Assembly (NCBI GenBank): GCA_039800005.1
Contig: JBDLRN010000002.1
Location: forward strand, 1 to 27,093
Reading direction: 5' to 3'
From: Casp-actino8 sp039800005
GTDB taxonomy: Bacteria > Actinomycetota > Acidimicrobiia > Acidimicrobiales > Ilumatobacteraceae
Length of the DNA stretch: 27,093 nt
The notes below the pieces were generated by a model. That model worked only from the letters and a program-made list of their open reading frames with translations. It was not told the origin of the DNA and did no database searches. Shown in pieces: positions 23,371 through 27,093 of this stretch (position 1 is the first letter of the stretch; each line of letters begins with the position of its first letter). The position numbers and the translations under genes are program-made.

Positions 23371-23603
23371 GACTCCACTCGCTCGACCTGAAGACTCACG
23401 TGGGTGGCGCCGTTGGCATAGGCCGCCGCGACCAACGCCGACAGAGCCTGAGCGGCCACTTCGTCGGTCGCCTCGAACGAGGAGGCGAACGGTCCGAAAT
23501 CGACCTCGGAACCGAGAGCCCGCACGGCGTCGACCGCCGCCAGGACGTGGCGGCCGGGTTGACCCTCGACGAATGGTTCGACGGTGAACTCGACCCGCAG
23601 CAC
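23367..23603 (-). CDS. YKOF/MTH1187-like thiamine-binding protein
   Basis: A 78-residue protein with the pattern of the small ferredoxin-like thiamine-binding family (YKOF/DUF77): LRVEFTVEPFVEG, then AAVDAVRALGSEVDFGPFASSFEA, a helix DEVAAQALSALVAAAYANGA and a last strand HVSLQVERV. Its length equals that of single-domain members, which form dimers or tetramers and bind thiamine or hydroxymethylpyrimidine. GTG 23603 is chosen because it precedes the first strand; the longer open frame lies antisense to nothing but overlaps the WXG100 gene. It starts 17 bases after that gene's stop and is coupled to the HTH_22 regulator. Binding to thiamine is inferred from the family. Confidence 0.72.
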   Translation of the reverse strand: MLRVEFTVEPFVEGQPGRHVLAAVDAVRALGSEVDFGPFASSFEATDEVAAQALSALVAAAYANGATHVSLQVERVES

Positions 23604-23620
23604 GCCCCCAGCGTAATTGC

Positions 23621-23920
23621 TCAGAGTCGACCCATCACCCGGCGCAGTTCGCCGGCCCGCACGTTGCAGTCGCGTCCGGCCATGTCGAATGCCTCGGCCA
23701 AACGGGTGAGTGCCGAACGAAACGAACCGTTCCAATCGCTCTCGAAGGCCTGACGAGCCGGCCCGACCCACGACGTCCCGTTCAGGGTGGACGTGACCGT
23801 GTGGATCATCGACTCCACCGACTCTCGCTGGCGGGCGAGGGTGGATCCGAGGATCTCGAGCTGATCGGGATCGGCTCCCATGAGCGAGCCGGACGTCGAA
23901 CCGGAGAATGATGATGACAT
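23621..23920 (-). CDS. WXG100-family protein (ESAT-6-like)
   Basis: A 99-residue helical-hairpin protein of the WXG100 family, usually secreted by type VII (ESX) systems as dimers. The turn motif is W51-V-G53 in TSWVGPARQAF, flanked by helices DQLEILGSTLARQRESVESMIHTV (about 19-42) and FRSALTRLAEAFDMAGRDC (about 67-85). A short Ser/Gly-rich N-terminus comes first. No C-terminal Y-x-x-x-D/E secretion signal is present. ATG 23920 has a strong AAGGAAG ribosome site six bases upstream, unlike the leaderless heads. No EccC, EccD or partner gene is in the window, so it is an orphan here. It may be co-transcribed with the thiamine-binding gene. Confidence 0.83.
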   Translation of the reverse strand: MSSSFSGSTSGSLMGADPDQLEILGSTLARQRESVESMIHTVTSTLNGTSWVGPARQAFESDWNGSFRSALTRLAEAFDMAGRDCNVRAGELRRVMGRL

Positions 23921-24105
23921 GTGCTTCCTTTCGGGACCTTCGCCGATCCAGACGACCGACGAGTGTGTGACCCACTCCCCACCCCCGGCGACAACGACGA
24001 AAACTCCCCACTCTGTAGCGCAAGTTCCGCAGAGCGGAACTTGCGCTACAGAGTGCGCGAAAAGTGCGGGAAAGTCACCGGAAAAGGGGGCGCCGTGAGG
24101 GGCGA
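23921..24105. other. Intergenic region with hairpin between the WXG100 and DUF2142 genes
   Basis: This is the longest non-coding stretch in the window. Besides the ribosome site of the WXG100 gene and the 21-bp inverted repeat, I see no open frame or convincing -10 box. A purine-rich patch at about 24060-24095 adjoins the DUF2142 stop. Confidence 0.6.
24009..24055. repeat. Perfect 21-bp inverted repeat with 5-base loop
   Basis: The left arm is 24009-24029 (begins CACTCTGTAGCG) and the right arm 24035-24055 (ends CGCTACAGAGTG); all 21 positions pair. The loop CAGAG equals a stretch of the right arm and is complementary to CTCTG in the left arm. On the minus strand the stem is followed after five bases by TTTT, so it could end transcription from the DUF2142 operon. 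The T-run is short, so a protein-binding palindrome or a dispersed palindromic repeat are alternatives. Confidence 0.85.
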
Positions 24106-25575
24106 TCAGCGGGTGGTGTGGAGGAGCTGGCGGGTGATGAAGGGGGTCGGAACGGCCACCACGGCCACCAACAGCCCCACGGCCACCCCATTGCTCATCA
24201 TCGGCGGCTCCCACGCCGGATCCGAGAGCACGTCTCCCCAACCGCCTGTCAGGCCCACCGAGTAGCGCCGCAGGTTCTGCCCGAACGACACCAGGTGGAC
24301 GAGCCACCAGACGGCCAGCAAACCGCCTCCCAGGCGAATCCTGAGGCGCTCCCCGGCGTCGGAGGCCGACACGGCGACGGCCGACACCATCATCAGCGCC
24401 ATCCAGATCGCCAACAGATAGCGGCCCTGGAAGTACGGGAACTCGACGAAGCCGAACGCCACCGGCACGACGAACAGGGCCAACAGCGCGAGCGCGGTCG
24501 CCCGGCTCCACTCCCAGCGCCCGCCGGCCAGGGCCACGGCCACCAGCACTCCGGCGGCCACGATCGCCAACGTGTACAGCTCGGCCCCGATGTAGGTGTC
24601 GACCCACCCGAAGGTGCCGATCATCTGATCGAGATACAGCGGAATCGAGCCGAGGCCTTGCCAACGAGAACCGTTGCCGCCGATCTCGCCGGTCGTGAGG
24701 AAGCGGTCGAGGACCGGCAGCACCCACACCACCGCTGCGACGAGTCCGACGACGAACAGCGACGACAGCACCACGAGTGCCGTTCGCGCCCGCGGCCCCA
24801 TCACTTCACGCCACCGTTCCCACGCGCGGCGACGCCACTCCGGGTCGGCGCGCAGCACCGGAACGAACACAGTGAGAATCGTCGCGACCCACGCCACCCC
24901 GTCGCGCCGCACGAGCACCAAACCCAAGAGTCCCAGTCCGATCGCCACCCACACCGACAGTCGCCGGTCGTCCCAACGCAATCGCGCGATCAGTCCGGCG
25001 ACGGCCACGGCCGACAGCGCGACCGTCATTCCTGACGGGTTCACGGTCGACATCACGAACACCGACACCGGGGTGAGCCCCATCAGCAGTCCGAGCAGCA
25101 GCCATCGACTCCGAGCGGGCCGCAACAGAAGAACGGCAGCCCACGAGACGAGCGCACAGCACACGAAGGCCATCCACAGTCGCATCACGTAAGCGCCGGT
25201 GAGTCCCGATGTGACCACGGCCGGCACGGCCGCAACGGCGTGGAACAACGGCGGATAGTCGCGCGTCTTGGTCACCACTTCGGTGCCGTCGGCACCCCAG
25301 TCGAGATCCGCGCAGTCGGCGGTGACGGCTGCATTGAACGCGTAGCACCGTTGTTCGGTCATCGGCAGACCGTCGGTCTCGTACGGCTCGGAGAAGTCGA
25401 GTCGCGAGAATCCTTGCGCCCGCGCGATGTGGGCGGGTTCGTCGGGCGAGGCGAACATCGGATTGGCGAGTGCCCACAGCGCACAGAGCGGGTACAGAAG
25501 CGCCATCGTGAGGGCCCACACGCGCCGTGACGAATGACGGCGATCGACGGCGGCCGGCTCGGCCCACACGGACAT
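24106..25575 (-). CDS. DUF2142-family membrane protein
   Basis: A 489-residue polytopic protein with about 10-12 hydrophobic helices. The first helix is followed by NPMFASPDEPAHIARAQ, the hallmark 'PDEPAH' loop of DUF2142, and a later EFPYFQGRYLLAIW matches the conserved second loop. The family resembles GT-C-type glycosyltransferases, which use lipid-linked sugars and an extracytoplasmic acidic loop; here the DEPAH acid would be a candidate catalytic or metal-binding residue. ATG 25575 has an AGGG stretch about nine bases upstream, and only nine bases separate it from the stop of the ligase-like gene. The pair suggests surface-glycan assembly; enzyme activity has not been shown for the family as far as I know. 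Confidence 0.85.
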   Translation of the reverse strand: MSVWAEPAAVDRRHSSRRVWALTMALLYPLCALWALANPMFASPDEPAHIARAQGFSRLDFSEPYETDGLPMTEQRCYAFNAAVTADCADLDWGADGTEVVTKTRDYPPLFHAVAAVPAVVTSGLTGAYVMRLWMAFVCCALVSWAAVLLLRPARSRWLLLGLLMGLTPVSVFVMSTVNPSGMTVALSAVAVAGLIARLRWDDRRLSVWVAIGLGLLGLVLVRRDGVAWVATILTVFVPVLRADPEWRRRAWERWREVMGPRARTALVVLSSLFVVGLVAAVVWVLPVLDRFLTTGEIGGNGSRWQGLGSIPLYLDQMIGTFGWVDTYIGAELYTLAIVAAGVLVAVALAGGRWEWSRATALALLALFVVPVAFGFVEFPYFQGRYLLAIWMALMMVSAVAVSASDAGERLRIRLGGGLLAVWWLVHLVSFGQNLRRYSVGLTGGWGDVLSDPAWEPPMMSNGVAVGLLVAVVAVPTPFITRQLLHTTR

Positions 25576-25584
25576 GGTGGAACC

Positions 25585-26817
25585 CTAGCGATCGACGCGA
25601 ACGCGGTCTTGCACCTGCGCCTGTACTCCGACGCCCACCATCACCAGCCAGGCGGCGATGTTGGCGCCGATGAAGGTTTCGCCCGTGTTCATCAGCATCA
25701 CGAACGCAACGACAGCCACCCACCACCGCGACGCCCACGCTCCGACACCTGCCGATCGCACCACCCCACTCGTCAGAACCCAGAGCAACCACCCGAGCGC
25801 GACCGCTCCGAGCAGTCCGGCCCCGACGAGCACTTCGAGGAATCCGCTGTGGGCTTCGTACAGGTCGCGCCCTCGCTCGAGCAGACGCACGCGCAGATCG
25901 TCGTCGAACCACACCGCCATGAAGCCGTGTCCGCCCCACGGACGGTGCCACCACGATTCGACCACTTCGGCCCACAACTCGGTGCGTCCCGAGAAGGTGG
26001 CCGACCGGCCGAACCACGCGTTGATCGTTCCGCGCGCCAGAACCAGAAGCACCAACACCAGCGAGACCCCGGCACCGCCCCACCGAAGTCGACGACGCAC
26101 GCCTGAGTCCCCTCGCGACCAAGCCCACGCGAACAGCATCGCCACCAAGGCGCCGAGCACCGCGACCAGCGGTGTGAGCGATCCGGTGCGCCACCACACG
26201 GCCGCCGACACGACGCCTGTCGCGCCCACTCCCACGGCGCTCCACCCGCGCACTCCGCGCCACAGCAACATCACCGCCGACAACACTGCGAGTGCAGCCA
26301 CCGGACCGAGCGCGTTGCGGTTGAAGTACCAGCCGACGAAGTTGCCTTTCGGGTCGACTGTGTAGTTCCAGTCGCGCAGGTGCGCCCACACGCTCCCGAT
26401 CACGCAGAACGTCATCGCCGCCCACACCGCCCACGCGAGTCGACGGGCCGTCATCGACGCCGCCGCCAACACGATGGCCAGCATTCCCACTGCCAGAAGC
26501 CCCGCCTGCTCGATCGTCCGCTCTCGTTGGATCGACCACAGCGCACTCGTCACGAGCACTCCGCAGAACACGAGCGCCGACCACACCACACGACGTGCCC
26601 GCGCCCACACCTCACGCCAGGCCGGCCACGCAGCCGCCACGACACACGCGTACAGCCCCAGCCAGATCCACTGGATGCGCGGGTCGTCGATCGGGTCGCC
26701 CGGCACCGAGCCCATCTCGAGTCGCACTCGATACACCGGAGCTCGGGTCGCGCCGACGAGAGCCACCACCGTGGCCATCCACACGACGCGTTCTCGCACT
26801 CTCACAGCGTCGCACAC
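25585..26817 (-). CDS. O-antigen ligase/polymerase-like membrane protein (Wzy/WaaL family)
   Basis: A 410-residue polytopic membrane protein with about 11-12 helices. The signature region lies in the large extracytoplasmic loop: TFSGRTELWAEVVESWWHRPWGGHGF, followed by AHSGFLEVLVGAGLLGAV, where the Arg (GRTELW) and His (AHSGF) match conserved residues of the O-antigen ligase/polymerase family. Those proteins join lipid-linked glycan units at the outer face of the membrane. The start is uncertain: GTG 26817 is the longest form, and internal GTG or ATG codons up to 26778 are possible with little loss. The DUF2142 gene follows directly. In a Gram-positive-type envelope it would act on wall or exopolysaccharide. 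Confidence 0.85.
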   Translation of the reverse strand: MCDAVRVRERVVWMATVVALVGATRAPVYRVRLEMGSVPGDPIDDPRIQWIWLGLYACVVAAAWPAWREVWARARRVVWSALVFCGVLVTSALWSIQRERTIEQAGLLAVGMLAIVLAAASMTARRLAWAVWAAMTFCVIGSVWAHLRDWNYTVDPKGNFVGWYFNRNALGPVAALAVLSAVMLLWRGVRGWSAVGVGATGVVSAAVWWRTGSLTPLVAVLGALVAMLFAWAWSRGDSGVRRRLRWGGAGVSLVLVLLVLARGTINAWFGRSATFSGRTELWAEVVESWWHRPWGGHGFMAVWFDDDLRVRLLERGRDLYEAHSGFLEVLVGAGLLGAVALGWLLWVLTSGVVRSAGVGAWASRWWVAVVAFVMLMNTGETFIGANIAAWLVMVGVGVQAQVQDRVRVDR

Positions 26818-26844
26818 CGAACCGGCGGACGACGCCCGGTCACC

Positions 26845-27090
26845 TCAGCGGGTCGACTGCTTTCCGCCCTTGGCGGCCAGGAACAAGGCGATTCCGCAGT
26901 ACACGACGGTGAACACCGCGCCACCGACCGGATCCCCCTCCGACGCCGCGCCGAACACGGCGAGCACGCCGAAGAACGTGAAGATGCTCTGGAACACCAC
27001 CGTGGTGACCCAGCCGCCCTTGCGCGCCTTGATGCACAAGATGGCGATCCAGATCAGGGCGACAGCGATGCCGATCATGACGATCGCCAC
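26845..27090 (-). CDS. Small three-helix membrane protein, possibly 5' partial
   Basis: An 81-residue hydrophobic protein that I do not recognise. Three membrane segments are visible at about 2-20, 28-48 and 55-73, separated by a KARKGGW loop and a short acidic SEGDP loop, with a basic tail KGGKQSTR. The frame remains open to the window edge, so the start may lie outside; GTG 27090 and ATG 27078 are candidates inside. It ends 27 bases before the ligase-like gene start and may share its transcript. No enzyme motif is present. Confidence 0.6.
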   Translation of the reverse strand: MAIVMIGIAVALIWIAILCIKARKGGWVTTVVFQSIFTFFGVLAVFGAASEGDPVGGAVFTVVYCGIALFLAAKGGKQSTR

Positions 27091-27093
27091 CAG

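Noticed and set aside
23621..24727. A long 368-codon form of the WXG100 gene
   Set aside because: Its upstream part runs through the inverted repeat and antisense frame of the DUF2142 gene; the strong ribosome site at ATG 23920 and the normal 99-residue family length fix the shorter form.
24806..26608. 600-codon open frame on the minus strand
   Set aside because: It runs in another frame across the DUF2142 and ligase-like genes, is highly Arg/Gly-rich and shows no domain; both real genes have clear membrane-protein signatures.
1..27093. tRNA, rRNA, CRISPR, insertion sequence or prophage
   Set aside because: No cloverleaf, conserved rRNA stretch, spaced direct repeats, transposase or integrase motif was found on either strand.

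Overview
The window reads as chromosomal DNA of a GC-rich actinobacterium, possibly of the class Acidimicrobiia (Ilumatobacter-like). This placement is inferred from composition, an actinobacterial TIGR03085-type protein, a mycobacterial-style oligoribonuclease, a WXG100 protein and many leaderless starts; it was not tested by a database search. Coding density is very high. I support 28 protein genes. I see no tRNA, rRNA, CRISPR array, transposase or phage gene. The only gene-free stretch of note, about 185 bases at 23921-24105, holds a perfect 21-bp inverted repeat.

Layout. (1) 1-3772, plus strand: a metallophosphoesterase (5' end cut by the window), a PLP aminotransferase, a CaiB/BaiF CoA-transferase and a nucleoside 2-deoxyribosyltransferase-like protein; the last three are joined by close spacing or ATGA overlaps. 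(2) 3786-7486: msrA, a three-gene ABC-2 exporter operon on the minus strand, and a divergent GNAT acetyltransferase. (3) 7487-10642, minus strand: a nitrilase/omega-amidase-like gene coupled to a class I aminotransferase, then deoC coupled to cytidine deaminase. (4) 10676-12498: plsC, dut (minus strand) and orn. (5) 12503-15741: an MBL-fold hydrolase, a sulfatase/phosphonate monoester hydrolase with a formylglycine motif, and a TIGR03085-like protein. (6) 15787-20480: a GH3 beta-glucosidase with a PA14 insert, a degenerate MBL-like protein, and a convergent GH29 alpha-L-fucosidase. (7) 20534-23603: an MscS channel and a HAD phosphatase, a divergent NodB polysaccharide deacetylase lipoprotein, and a thiamine-binding (YKOF-like) gene coupled to a small HTH_22 regulator. 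(8) 23621-27090, minus strand: an orphan WXG100 protein, the inverted repeat, a DUF2142 membrane protein, an O-antigen-ligase-like polymerase and a small membrane protein that may be cut by the window edge.

The strongest unlisted signal is a repeated start architecture. At least ten transcription-unit heads carry a TANNNT hexamer followed by 6-8 bases and then directly ATG or GTG, the expected form of leaderless actinobacterial mRNAs. Downstream operon genes instead use Shine-Dalgarno sequences or ATGA/GTGA overlaps. This pattern also settles several start codons. No obviously new multi-gene defence or mobile system is present. The best candidates for new biology are the YKOF/HTH_22 pair, the 21-bp palindrome, the overlapping divergent -10 boxes at 22147-22156, and the palindrome at the predicted transcription start of the fucosidase gene.
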